Origin: JANXQG01 sp037147235
Lineage (GTDB): Bacteria > Planctomycetota > Planctomycetia > Pirellulales > Thermoguttaceae
Direction of reading: 5' to 3'
Length of the DNA: 15,505 nucleotides
Assembly (NCBI GenBank): GCA_037147235.1
Contig: JBAWVO010000149.1
Location: 1 to 15,505, forward strand
Below, piece after piece: positions 1-7,842 of the stretch. The notes below the pieces were generated by a model, which worked only from the letters and a program-made list of their open reading frames with translations, was not told the origin of the DNA and did no database searches. The translations under genes and the position numbers were made by a program. Within the stretch, counting starts at the first letter, position 1. Every line of letters starts with the position of its first letter.

Positions 1-1328
1 GTTACAGACAGAGGACGGCGAAGTCAAACTTCGCGAGCCAGCCTTCCGCTGCCCGCTCTGTGAGCGGGATTTTTTTCCCTCAACGTATTCTGTTGCGAAT
101 TGATGGCGGTTCGGTCAGCCCGGCTGTATTGGAGAAGAAGGTATTTGCCGTGGCGTATGCCCCGTCGTATTCGATTGGTGAACTGTTGTTGCGAAAGATC
201 GGCGGCATCGATCTGACCGGTCGCTGGTTGAACAAGACGGCGGTGAAGATCGGTTCGGAAATGGTCGCGCAACGCGACGCGCGAACCGAGGCGTACTTCA
301 AACAACCGCTACCGCGGCAACATGCTCAGCCGAAGACGCCGATCGCCTTGGCATGCGTCAGCGTCGATGGCGGACGGATGCAAACGCGCGACGAAGGGGG
401 CGGTAAGGGGGTGCATCATCCGCATTGGCGAGAGAACAAAAACGCCTTGTTTTTGAGGATGAGAAGTGGTTGCTTCGCTGACGATCCGCACCCCGACTTG
501 CCCGCGTGTTTCGCCAATCGAGAGCGGATGAAAAAGTTGTTGTCGGGCATTGGCGAGGGGAATACGCAGCCCACCGAGGCCGAGAAAACTACTTCTTCCG
601 CCAGCGTCGCCGAGGAACACATCGAAAACGACTGGCGTCCTGAGCGTCTTTTCCGCACTTGCCTCAGTTCGCTGGAGGACAGCGATGCCTTCGGGCGCAT
701 AATGGCGGCGGAAGCCGATGCGCGCGGCTTCTATCATGCCGCCAAGAAAGCCTTTGTGAGCGATGGACTGCCATACAATTGGGCGATTCAGAAGCGTCAC
801 TTTCCCGACTTTACGCCGATTCTCGATTTCGTGCATGCTGTCGAACATCTCTACGAAGCAGCCCGCTCTGTCCACAACGACGCGGAGCGGCGATGGACGG
901 ACTATCTCCGTTGGGCGCGCGCCTGTTGGAGCGGGAACATTCTCCAAGTGATCGCCGAACTTCGCGAGCATCAGCGGCAGCTTGGCTTGCCACCGCACGA
1001 TTGTGAAAAGACCGACCCGCGAAAGGTTCTCGCTGACGCTGTTGGTTACTTCCAGAACAACGTCTCACGCATGGACTATGCGGTGTATCGTCGGCAAGGC
1101 CTGCTGACCAATTCGGCGTACATGGAGTCGTTCGTCAAAGAAATCAACGTCCGGGTGAAAGGGACTGAAAAGTTCTGGAACGACGGAGCCAGTGCCGAAG
1201 CGATCCTGCAAATCCGCGCTGCCACCCTCTGTGACGACGACCGCCTGAGCAACTTCCTGTGCAATCGACCTGGCCATCCCTTTCACCCTAACACCCCTAG
1301 ATCCACGGCGATAACCAGTGCCAGCTAA
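1..1328 (+). pseudogene. ISKra4-like transposase, 5'-incomplete and frameshifted
   Basis: This is a DDE-type transposase whose left end lies outside the window. From position 2 one frame encodes the end of an N-terminal zinc ribbon (REPAFRCPLCERDFFP). At the T run 70-76 the family-like reading moves to the next frame (FFPQRILLRID), which stays open to the stop at 1326-1328. Counting the second frame from a GTG at 60 gives 422 residues, but that start is arbitrary because the frame is also open upstream. Visible family features are VSVDGGRMQTR (a likely first catalytic Asp), AFVSDG followed by PILDFVHAVEHL, and a C-terminal MESFVKEINVRVKGTEKFW block with a likely catalytic Glu. The ISKra4 assignment rests on remembered similarity to planctomycete transposases. 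Without frame restoration the product would lose its zinc ribbon. No terminal inverted repeat could be identified on the right. Confidence 0.72.
70..76 (+). other. T7 run where the transposase frame changes
   Basis: Seven consecutive T follow GA at 68-69. Six T would give the continuous reading Cys-Glu-Arg-Asp-Phe-Phe-Pro-Gln-Arg. Seven T shift the ribosome into a frame that soon stops. One inserted T, a sequence error or slippage would each explain this. Confidence 0.65.
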
Positions 1329-1412
1329 AAGGAGTCCGTTCCTGCACCCTGCCCCGTTTTCATGCTCAGACATTCGTTCAGTATGTCAGGTTAAATCCGG
1401 GGCGTGACATGC

Positions 1413-2234
1413 TTACGGTCCTTTCCGCGTCAGTACGGCGAAGCACCCATACCGTTTGTCGGGTACAAAGAGATGATAGATTGGGCGGTCGGCATTCCTG
1501 CCGTGGACGAACTCGTCGACCGCCGTCTTCGCCCCGGTGGAGAAGTAGTCGTAGTCGTCCACCATGATGATCGCGCCAGGCGAAGTGGTTGTGTGCAGAA
1601 AATCAAGAGCAATCCGGATCGGCTCATACAAGTCAAAATCCACATAGGCAAAACACACACGCTTCGGCAAGGTTCGGTCTGAATGGATCAGCTTCTCGAT
1701 GAAGCCTTTGTGAATCACGCAACGGCTGGGTGGAAATCGCAGCGAGGCTAGGCGAGCCCGAACCATATCTTGCGCGCACGACATTGTCCCTGCATACGCC
1801 TCCATGCTTCCCAGCCCGGAGACATCATCCTTCAAGCGATCCTTCTCCGTGGGATTGGGAAGCCCCTCGAACGAGTCGAACAGGTGTAACACCTTGCCAG
1901 GGAACCGAACGAGTTCGTTTGCGATCAGTGCCGACGTCTCCCCCTGGGCTACGCCAAACTCGCACATGTCGCCCTCCACATGCCCACATCTGGCCAGTGC
2001 CTCGACGATGTAGTATGCCTCGGAGGGAGGCGTACCCATCAACCGGGCAAGCAGTTTGGGTCGCAGTTCGTCCTCGCAGATCAACTTTTCCCTGGCCAAC
2101 TCGTTGAGACGATGTTCGTAGGCTCGCGACAGGTTGTCGAAGTTCGCGAATCGTACCAAAGGCTCCGCGATGCGTTCAAGCCGGTAGCCTGCGGCCGAAA
2201 AGATGGCTCGAATAGCTTTTTTTATTAGTCGCAT
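1413..2234 (-). CDS. TylF/MycF-family methyltransferase
   Basis: Predicted 273-residue SAM-dependent O-methyltransferase of the TylF type, a family that methylates sugars in macrolide and polysaccharide pathways. The SAM-binding start is GDMCEFGVAQGETSALIA (residues 88-105). It is followed by HLFDSFEGLP (117-126), AYVDFDLYEP (196-205) and IIMVDDYDY (222-230), whose acidic residues are the likely metal and catalytic site in the family. The start at 2234 (MRLIKKAIRAIF) was chosen because a GAGGGGGAA ribosome site lies just upstream. The frame stays open back to 2495, but that extension is cysteine-rich and unlike the family. There is no signal peptide or membrane segment, so the protein is cytosolic. 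It is downstream of the dehydratase gene on the same strand, about 490 bases away, so co-transcription is uncertain. The exact sugar substrate cannot be told from sequence. Confidence 0.85.
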   Translation of the reverse strand: MRLIKKAIRAIFSAAGYRLERIAEPLVRFANFDNLSRAYEHRLNELAREKLICEDELRPKLLARLMGTPPSEAYYIVEALARCGHVEGDMCEFGVAQGETSALIANELVRFPGKVLHLFDSFEGLPNPTEKDRLKDDVSGLGSMEAYAGTMSCAQDMVRARLASLRFPPSRCVIHKGFIEKLIHSDRTLPKRVCFAYVDFDLYEPIRIALDFLHTTTSPGAIIMVDDYDYFSTGAKTAVDEFVHGRNADRPIYHLFVPDKRYGCFAVLTRKGP

Positions 2235-2721
2235 TGCAGTGTTCCCCCTCTCGTCTTCAGTCAGCGGCTTCAGCAAACAAATCTTGAAACTTTTGAAATG
2301 GTTCTCATCCAGCAAGACGAGTTCCTTGTTGACTCCGGCTTGGTGATGACTCAAATCGGTACAGTAGACGAGACTAAAACCGAGGCAGGTATATAAACTT
2401 ATAGGAAAATTACAATTCACACATACGACATACAGCGGCGCGTCACAAGAGCATGCGCCATTCGTCGTCGCAACCGAGGCTGCCATATCCGGCACGATCG
2501 CCCCCCGAATCCTGCGGCTGCCGCTCGTGGGACAACGAGGCGTCGCGAGAATTTAGGAAATGCGGGGGCTTGGGGCACTCTTGCGGCGGCGTCGGTTGAG
2601 GAGGATGCCTCGCGCCGTTGCGCTGAGAAATCTCGCCCGCCCTAACCCGAATCGATTGTAAGCTCCCACGTAGGTAATTCCAAAATCGCATCATGTTCCT
2701 ATCCTTTCTTCTGAACAAGCC
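2235..2721. other. Long spacer between dehydratase and methyltransferase genes
   Basis: This spacer has no recognisable gene. The section 2390-2430 is much more AT-rich than its surroundings and, on the minus strand, contains TATAAG and TATATA. It is the most likely place for a methyltransferase promoter, although I see no good matching -35 box. The methyltransferase frame is open through 2235-2495 with GC-leaning third positions in part, so it may hold a gene remnant. A doubtful small ORF covers 2443-2694. Confidence 0.5.
2443..2694 (-). CDS. Doubtful small ORF, possible gene remnant
   Basis: An 83-residue frame starting MMRFWNYLRGSLQSIRVRAG. It starts 27 bases after the end of the dehydratase gene. 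An AGAAAGGA sequence about seven bases before the ATG would serve as a ribosome site. The first 25 or so residues look like a normal protein start. The rest is rich in Pro, Arg, Ser and Gln with no hydrophobic core and no motif I recognise. It could be the intact beginning of a gene whose remainder was deleted, a small unknown protein, or chance. Confidence 0.22.
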   Translation of the reverse strand: MMRFWNYLRGSLQSIRVRAGEISQRNGARHPPQPTPPQECPKPPHFLNSRDASLSHERQPQDSGGDRAGYGSLGCDDEWRMLL

Positions 2722-4725
2722 TTAAGCGGCGGCGCGCTGCTCGAACAGTTCGGGTTGCTCGCCGCGGTGGTACTCATGAACAATTGCTTGCAGTTGAGTG
2801 GGAATCTCCGCCGGGGCTTCCCGGGCGAGACGTTCCAACTGCTCGATGGCCTTCACGACCCTTTCCCGGCTGGTCTTCTTGTGCTCGGCCACAATGATCT
2901 TCGGATGGCTCGTGGTGACTCGCCGCTCGGTCGGCAGGTGCAACTCCTCGAACAGCTTCTCTCCCGGTCGCACCCCAGTGAACTCGATGGCGATGTCCTC
3001 TCCCGGCCGCAGGCCGGAGAGACGGATCATGTCGGTAGCCAGATCCACGATTCGGGCCGGTTCGCCCATGTCCAACAGCAGAATCTGCCCCTCTTTGCCG
3101 ATGGTACCCGCCTGAATCACGAGCCGGGCGGCCTCGGGAATGGTCATGAAGTAGCGGCGCATCTTCGGGTCGGTGACGGTTACCGGTCCGCCCGCCGCAA
3201 TCTGCTGCCGGAATATCTGCACGACGCTGCCGGCCGAATCGAGCACGTTGCCGAAACGGACGGTCACGAAACGGCAGGGCGAGTGGTCGGTGAGCGATTG
3301 CACGTACAGTTCGGCGACGCGCTTGCAGGCCCCCATTACACTCGTCGGATTGATCGCCTTGTCGGTCGATATCATCACGAACGATCCCACGCCATACTCC
3401 ATGGCCAGGTCGGCCAGGCGCCGCGTGGCTGCGACGATATTTTGCACCGCCTCTTCGGGATGGGCCTCCAGCATGGGGACGTGCTTGTAGGCGGCGGCAT
3501 GGAAGATGACTTGCGGACGATATTGACCCAGGATGGCCCGCATGCGGTCTTCGTTCAGGATATCGGCCAGGCATACGTCGATCTGCACGGTCGATGCGAT
3601 GGCCCGCAACTCGCGATCCAGAAAGAACTGGCCCGTCTCGTTCTGATCCACCAACACCACGCGCTGCGGCGAGAATTGCAGCAACTGTCGGCAGATTTCC
3701 GAGCCGATGCTCCCCGCGCTGCCGGTGACCATGATCACGCGACCGTCGACCCACTCGCGGATTTCTCCAAGGTTCAGCAGCACCGGCTTGCGCTGAAGCA
3801 GATCCTCAATGGAAACGGGCCGCGGCTGGATGGTCAAGGTGCCGTCGATCAACTGCTGATAGCCTGGGAGTACCCGTACGGTGAAGCCGCACTTCTGGGC
3901 ATCGTCCATGAGTGTCCGCAGTTGCATGCCCGACAGTTCGCCTTGAACGACCAGAATCTGCTGCACCTTGTATTTTGCGGCCAACGTCGCGACTTCTTCG
4001 AGGCCGCCGATCACGGACACGCCGTCAACACGGGCACCGTAATGCTGCGGGTCGTTGTCGAGAAAGCCGACGACGTGATAGGCTGGTTCTCGCATGCCAC
4101 GCAGTGCCCGCAGGATCATCTCTCCGGCGTCGTTGGCCCCGACGATTACGGCTCGCACTTGGTGCTGCGACGACCGCAAACCAAAGACACTGGTTTCATG
4201 GAAGTGCCGCAGTAGGGCGCGGGTGCCTCCCACGACGACAAGGGTCGCCCCCCAGTCCAGAAGCAAGATGCTGCGAGGAAGCAGAAGGTTAGGGAACAGG
4301 TAGTGCATGGGCAGCAACGTACACAGCCCAGCCGTTGTCGCCTGGGTCAAGACGATCAGATCGTAGAAGGTGGCCGGCCGGCTTCGCGTCCGGCAGGCAC
4401 CCAAACCGACGAACCACACCACCTTGGCCATGAGCACCCAGGCAACCGTGGCCTGAAAGCCTTTTAGGGCGTCTTGTCCCAGTTGACCTTCAAATCGCAG
4501 CCAGTAGCCGAGATAATAGATGCCCGCAAACACCGGCAGCAACATCGCCATGTTCATGAGGCGCAGCAGCCAGTTCTTTCCTCGGGCTGCACGACCGCCG
4601 CGTTCATGCCCCACTGATGGCACCGCACCGGCAACCTGCGGATCGTGGATCTTCAGGGCCAATGGCACCGTATCGGCGGTCGAGCCTTTGACTTGTTGAT
4701 CGTAGATCTTCAGAGAATCATCCAT
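2722..4725 (-). CDS. CapD/PglF-like membrane NDP-sugar 4,6-dehydratase
   Basis: Predicted 667-residue polysaccharide biosynthesis protein of the CapD/FlaA1/PglF group, which makes 4-keto-6-deoxy sugar nucleotides (usually from UDP-GlcNAc) at the inner membrane face. Residues about 52-170 form several membrane helices. A first Rossmann fold starts at VRAVIVGANDAGE (190-202). The catalytic extended SDR domain starts at VTGSAGSIGSE (333-343), continues with AAAYKHVPMLE (410-420) and STDKAINPTSVMGACKR (453-469), and ends with RFGNVLDSAGS and RPGEK. Met464 sits where ordinary SDR enzymes have the catalytic Tyr, with Lys468 kept. This replacement is known for the PglF/CapD group, so it does not suggest inactivity. 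The ATG at 4725 is preferred because GGGAAG precedes it. An in-frame GTG at 4791 would add 22 residues without a ribosome site. The exact sugar product is not known. Confidence 0.93.
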   Translation of the reverse strand: MDDSLKIYDQQVKGSTADTVPLALKIHDPQVAGAVPSVGHERGGRAARGKNWLLRLMNMAMLLPVFAGIYYLGYWLRFEGQLGQDALKGFQATVAWVLMAKVVWFVGLGACRTRSRPATFYDLIVLTQATTAGLCTLLPMHYLFPNLLLPRSILLLDWGATLVVVGGTRALLRHFHETSVFGLRSSQHQVRAVIVGANDAGEMILRALRGMREPAYHVVGFLDNDPQHYGARVDGVSVIGGLEEVATLAAKYKVQQILVVQGELSGMQLRTLMDDAQKCGFTVRVLPGYQQLIDGTLTIQPRPVSIEDLLQRKPVLLNLGEIREWVDGRVIMVTGSAGSIGSEICRQLLQFSPQRVVLVDQNETGQFFLDRELRAIASTVQIDVCLADILNEDRMRAILGQYRPQVIFHAAAYKHVPMLEAHPEEAVQNIVAATRRLADLAMEYGVGSFVMISTDKAINPTSVMGACKRVAELYVQSLTDHSPCRFVTVRFGNVLDSAGSVVQIFRQQIAAGGPVTVTDPKMRRYFMTIPEAARLVIQAGTIGKEGQILLLDMGEPARIVDLATDMIRLSGLRPGEDIAIEFTGVRPGEKLFEELHLPTERRVTTSHPKIIVAEHKKTSRERVVKAIEQLERLAREAPAEIPTQLQAIVHEYHRGEQPELFEQRAAA
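4641..4713 (-). repeat. Two in-frame copies of an N-terminal peptide repeat
   Basis: Two 16-base copies (4641-4656 and 4698-4713) differ at one base and lie 57 bases apart. They encode LKIYDQQVKG and LKIHDPQVAG at residues 5-14 and 24-33 of the dehydratase, ahead of its first membrane helix. The spacing of exactly 19 codons suggests an in-frame internal duplication in a cytosolic extension. Confidence 0.6.
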
Positions 4726-4901
4726 GATCTTCCCGTGAGCCTGCCGGCTCGTCCCATTTTCGCTTCGGAGTATGACGCACTCCGAGGCCACAGAAGCGGC
4801 AAAATCAGGTATCGACCTAAATGACTCGCTGTCGTTAAATTCTTTTTTGAAGGAAACCTCGACGCATCTCTCCTATCTTATCAGGCTGCATATCAAGTAG
4901 G

Positions 4902-4949
4902 TCAGGCTTTCCAGCCTGACGTTGCCCGGTTCACTGTCAGGCTGGAAAG
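4902..4949. repeat. REP-like long inverted repeat before hicB
   Basis: CTTTCCAGCCTGAC (4907-4920) and GTCAGGCTGGAAAG (4936-4949) are a perfect 14-base inverted repeat around a 15-base loop. The left arm also contains its own smaller palindrome, TCAGGCT-TTCC-AGCCTGA (4902-4919). The combination resembles a dispersed intergenic repeat I associate with planctomycete genomes. The right outer arm appears lost after 4949. It lies about 30 bases before hicB and between divergent genes. Confidence 0.7.
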
Positions 4950-4965
4950 AACTTCGTTTTTGGTG

Positions 4966-4971
4966 TAGAAT
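4966..4971 (+). promoter_or_regulatory. Possible hicB -10 box
   Basis: TAGAAT lies only six bases before the hicB ATG, with a poor -35 candidate inside the upstream hairpin arm. If it is real, transcription would begin at or next to the start codon and the hicBA message would be leaderless. This agrees with the absence of a clear ribosome site. Confidence 0.3.
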
Positions 4972-4977
4972 GTCTAT

Positions 4978-5169
4978 ATGAATACAACCCGCTACGTCTA
5001 TTGGCAAGACAACGAAATGTGGCTTGGGTATCTGGAAGATTATCCGGATTACTGGACCCAGGGAGAGTCGCTCGAAGAATTGCAGGAGAACCTCAAGGAC
5101 ATCTACCAAGACGTCGCCAGTGGGGCCATTCCCAATGTGAAGCATGTCGGAGACCTGCAAATCGCATGA
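4978..5169 (+). CDS. hicB: HicB-like short antitoxin
   Basis: Predicted 63-residue antitoxin of the HicB/UPF0150 type, which neutralises the HicA mRNA interferase by direct binding. The pattern is typical of the family's partial RNase H-like fold: a short beta start (RYVYWQDNEMWLGYLEDYPD) followed by TQGESLEELQENLKDIYQDV. It is the short form of the family. The C-terminal DNA-binding ribbon-helix-helix or helix-turn-helix domain of longer HicB proteins is missing, so autoregulation by this protein is not obvious. Its stop overlaps the hicA start (ATGA at 5166-5169), which indicates translational coupling. Here antitoxin precedes toxin, whereas the classic order is hicA first. No strong ribosome site is visible. 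Confidence 0.85.
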   Translation: MNTTRYVYWQDNEMWLGYLEDYPDYWTQGESLEELQENLKDIYQDVASGAIPNVKHVGDLQIA

Positions 5170-5342
5170 AACGGGAAGACCTCATCCGCAAGATCGAAAA
5201 GGCGGGCTGTGTGTTGATCCGTCACGGTGGAAGACACGATTGGTATCAGAACCCCGAGATCGGTGAGTGTCAGCCGGTGCCCCGTCATCGCGAGATTCAG
5301 GAGCATCTTGCCCGGCACATTCTCAAAAAGCTGAAATGTTGA
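5166..5342 (+). CDS. hicA: HicA-like toxin (mRNA interferase)
   Basis: Predicted 58-residue toxin with a double-stranded RNA-binding-like fold that in characterised systems cleaves mRNA. Family marks are a start like KREDLIRKIEKAGC, then RHGGRHDWYQNP, whose His after the glycines corresponds to the catalytic His of HicA. A C-terminal PVPRHREI and a helix ending ARHILKKLKC complete the domain. The length is normal for HicA and nothing appears truncated. It overlaps the end of hicB by four bases. Both genes run opposite to the polysaccharide genes on each side, as expected for an inserted module. Targets and activity cannot be judged from sequence. Confidence 0.87.
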   Translation: MKREDLIRKIEKAGCVLIRHGGRHDWYQNPEIGECQPVPRHREIQEHLARHILKKLKC

Positions 5343-5366
5343 TTTAGAGAAGTGGGCTATCCACTA

Positions 5367-5390
5367 GGGAATTCCTCAGAATTCCTCTTT
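5367..5390 (+). terminator. Possible terminator of hicBA
   Basis: GGAATTC (5368-5374) and GAATTCC (5379-5385) form a perfect seven-base stem around CTCA, followed by TCTTT. It starts 25 bases after the hicA stop. The stem is short and the T tract interrupted, so termination would be weak. It lies between convergent genes and might serve both. Confidence 0.4.
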
Positions 5391-5481
5391 CAGAGATTCT
5401 CATTTCGACTAAATTGACAACCTGCAAGCCCGGCCGCCCGCGACCAGCAAACTACCAAAATCCGGGCTAGTCAAGGGGAAA

Positions 5482-7812
5482 TCACGCGACACGGCGGCGA
5501 ATGGGGACGCTCTGCGGAGCGTTGGATGGAACCGCTGGCTGGGCAGCAGGTTTCATCGTCACGATGCCGGCAGGGGCGTCCTTGCCCTCGGTTGCCGTTG
5601 AAGCCGGCTCACTGTCGTGCCCCTCTTCGGCGTACCGGTATCCGTAGCCGTATCCATACCCGTAGCCGCTGTAGTCCTCGCGATTTTCATCGACGAGCCG
5701 ATTGATAACGATTCCCAGCACTCTCGTCCCGAGGGCCGCAAGGCCCTCGGCGGCGCGAAGGACCGTTCGACGGCGATTTTTCTCCGGCCGGACGACCAAG
5801 AGGACGCCATCGGTCAGGCGGCCGATGATGGCCGCATCGGCGACCAGGACCGGAGGGCTGTCGATAAGAACCTGGTCGTAATTCTCTTCGGCCCAGGAGA
5901 CCAACTCCGAGAATCGATCGCTGGTCAGCAATTCGGCTGGATTGCGGGGGCGCGGACCGGAGGGAAGCACGTCGAGGTTCGGTACGATGGCATGGTGGAG
6001 GTTCGCTTGAAGGCTCTCGTCCAGGGATGCCGAGTCGCGCAGCACGCTCGACAACCCCCGCTGTCCCCGCAAGTCCAAGAGCGAGGAGAGGCCGGGACGG
6101 CGCATGTCCGCGTCGATCAGCAGGGTTCGCTTGCCGGACTGGGCGAAAATCATGCTGAGATTGGACGATACCGTGGTCTTGCCGTCCCCCGGTTCGCTGC
6201 TGGAAAGCACTAGGCGGCGAATCCCGCCTTCGGTGAGTGCCAAGGCGGTGTGGAGGGTACGGAATGACTCGGCTTCGGCCGCGGTCGGGTTGGTATGCAG
6301 GAATATGGCGTTGAGGCCGTGCTCGGCCACGGGGGGCATGCGGCGAACCATCGCCAGCACGGGAGCACCAACGTGCACCTGTAGCTCTTCGGGCGACCGG
6401 AAATGGTCGTCCAATAAGTCCACTACATAAACGATGCCTAGTCCGCTAACCAGGCCGAGTAGCAGCGTCAGCCCCGCCACGACGTTAAGCGTGGGCCAGA
6501 CGGGCGTAGGAAGAACTTCAGGACGGGCGAGAATCGATGTCAGAACCGTCCCGCTCTCTTTTTGAAGATTGATGCCTTTGATATTCTCGAGAACGGCTTC
6601 AAACGAGCGATTCAGGCGTTCCAGCTCGCGTTCCAGCGCGTGCATTTTGGTTATCCCACGGTCCATGGCAATGGCCGTGGCGACGGCTTCGTCGGAACTA
6701 GCCTTTGTGAGACGTTCTGCGTTCAGTGCCCGTTCGTACTCCTGACGGGATGCTTCCAGGAGGATCGTAGCCAAGGGCCGCGTGCCACCCTCCGGCGTCC
6801 GCCCGAAAACCAATTGCCACCGGTCGCGGAGCAACTGCTCGTTCTGTTGGATCCGTTGCTGGATCTCCCGAATGTCCTTATGGTTGGGGCCATAGACCGA
6901 TCGCATTTTTTGAAGTTTGGCAATGTCTTCCGTGAGCTGCTTCTGTAGGGTTCCGGCGTCGGTTCCCGAGAGCCCCTCCCGACCCGGCCCGGAAAAGACG
7001 GTCATGAAATATGGGCGGAGATCCTCGCCCCGCTGGGCGGCGGTCTGGATCGATTCCATGAGGGTCTGGGCTTGAACTCGCTTGTCGTAGCGATCTTTCA
7101 GCAGGCTTTGCAGGGTGAATGCCTGCTGGGTGATCAGGTCGGAGCCACCCTCCTTGGCACTGGAATAGACGGTTCCGATTTCGCTGCGGAGCTTGATCAG
7201 ATTGGTCTCCGTGGTGTGGATTTGCCCTTCCAGGCTCGTCTTTTCCCGGGTAAGCGTCGCGAGGATGTCGCTCGCCGTGTGATTGACGATCGTGTCAATG
7301 TATTTCTGGAACGACGTCAGCACGGCACTGACCACGGCTGCGGCGGCTTCCGGTTTGCCTGAGCGATAGTTGACCTGCAGGATGCTCGTCTTGCGGACGA
7401 TCGAGACCTGCAAGTTCTTTTGAAGTTTTGCGACGAGTTTTTCCGCGGGAATGTTTTGGAAGTCGCTGCGGTCCTCGGGGGACAAGGAGTTCAGGGCCGG
7501 CTCCAACACGGCCTCGCTCATGACAACGCTCCGATAGGTGTCCATGTAATCCTGGGCACCGCGACTTATTCCCGGAATATTGATTTCCTTGGAGGTGTCC
7601 GTTTTCTGCTGAATGAGCAGTTCGGCCTTGGATTGATAGATTCTGGCTGTGCTGCCGTAGTAGATTACGCCCAGCACGGCGGAAACGACCAGCGATACCA
7701 GCACGACTTCCTTGCGGTAGCGCACCGCACGGACGAACCGCATCAGTGCCTGTAGAGGATGAGTCTCTAAGGCCGGTTCCGCGCTCAGCGGTTTGGAGAC
7801 AGGTTCGACCAT
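5482..7812 (-). CDS. wzc: Wzc-type polysaccharide co-polymerase and tyrosine kinase
   Basis: Predicted 776-residue inner-membrane protein of the Wzc/BY-kinase family, which sets chain length and drives export by cycles of tyrosine phosphorylation. A Wzz-like domain runs from the first membrane helix (about 34-54). A long coiled-coil-rich periplasmic part with a Pro motif (PEVLPTPVWP, 431-440) leads to a second helix (about 443-465). The cytosolic kinase has Walker A SSEPGDGKTT (538-547), Walker A' LLIDADMRRP (564-573) and Walker B VLIDSPP (648-654). The tail carries seven Tyr between 714 and 727 in a Gly-Tyr repeat, the expected autophosphorylation cluster. A further 50 residues rich in Ala, Pro and Ser follow it. 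The start is 30 bases after the wza stop, with a GAGGAAAAG ribosome site at somewhat long spacing, so the two genes are very likely one operon. The CpsB-like phosphatase is a plausible partner. Confidence 0.95.
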   Translation of the reverse strand: MVEPVSKPLSAEPALETHPLQALMRFVRAVRYRKEVVLVSLVVSAVLGVIYYGSTARIYQSKAELLIQQKTDTSKEINIPGISRGAQDYMDTYRSVVMSEAVLEPALNSLSPEDRSDFQNIPAEKLVAKLQKNLQVSIVRKTSILQVNYRSGKPEAAAAVVSAVLTSFQKYIDTIVNHTASDILATLTREKTSLEGQIHTTETNLIKLRSEIGTVYSSAKEGGSDLITQQAFTLQSLLKDRYDKRVQAQTLMESIQTAAQRGEDLRPYFMTVFSGPGREGLSGTDAGTLQKQLTEDIAKLQKMRSVYGPNHKDIREIQQRIQQNEQLLRDRWQLVFGRTPEGGTRPLATILLEASRQEYERALNAERLTKASSDEAVATAIAMDRGITKMHALERELERLNRSFEAVLENIKGINLQKESGTVLTSILARPEVLPTPVWPTLNVVAGLTLLLGLVSGLGIVYVVDLLDDHFRSPEELQVHVGAPVLAMVRRMPPVAEHGLNAIFLHTNPTAAEAESFRTLHTALALTEGGIRRLVLSSSEPGDGKTTVSSNLSMIFAQSGKRTLLIDADMRRPGLSSLLDLRGQRGLSSVLRDSASLDESLQANLHHAIVPNLDVLPSGPRPRNPAELLTSDRFSELVSWAEENYDQVLIDSPPVLVADAAIIGRLTDGVLLVVRPEKNRRRTVLRAAEGLAALGTRVLGIVINRLVDENREDYSGYGYGYGYGYRYAEEGHDSEPASTATEGKDAPAGIVTMKPAAQPAVPSNAPQSVPIRRRVA

Positions 7813-7842
7813 GGGGTTAAGTCTTTTCCTCGAAGGAGCGTA

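Noticed and set aside
1383..1410. ATGTCA/TGACAT inverted repeat as a methyltransferase terminator or IS end
   Set aside because: Six-base arms, a 16-base loop and no T tract. It could be chance, and the left IS end is unavailable for comparison.
2755..4215. A 486-codon open frame on the plus strand
   Set aside because: It lies opposite the dehydratase gene, whose motifs are unmistakable. Its own product is rich in His, Arg and Gly and has no domain.
3600..4725. Dehydratase judged inactive because the catalytic Tyr is missing
   Set aside because: Met at this position is known in PglF/CapD-type dehydratases, and Lys468, Asp and Thr positions are kept.
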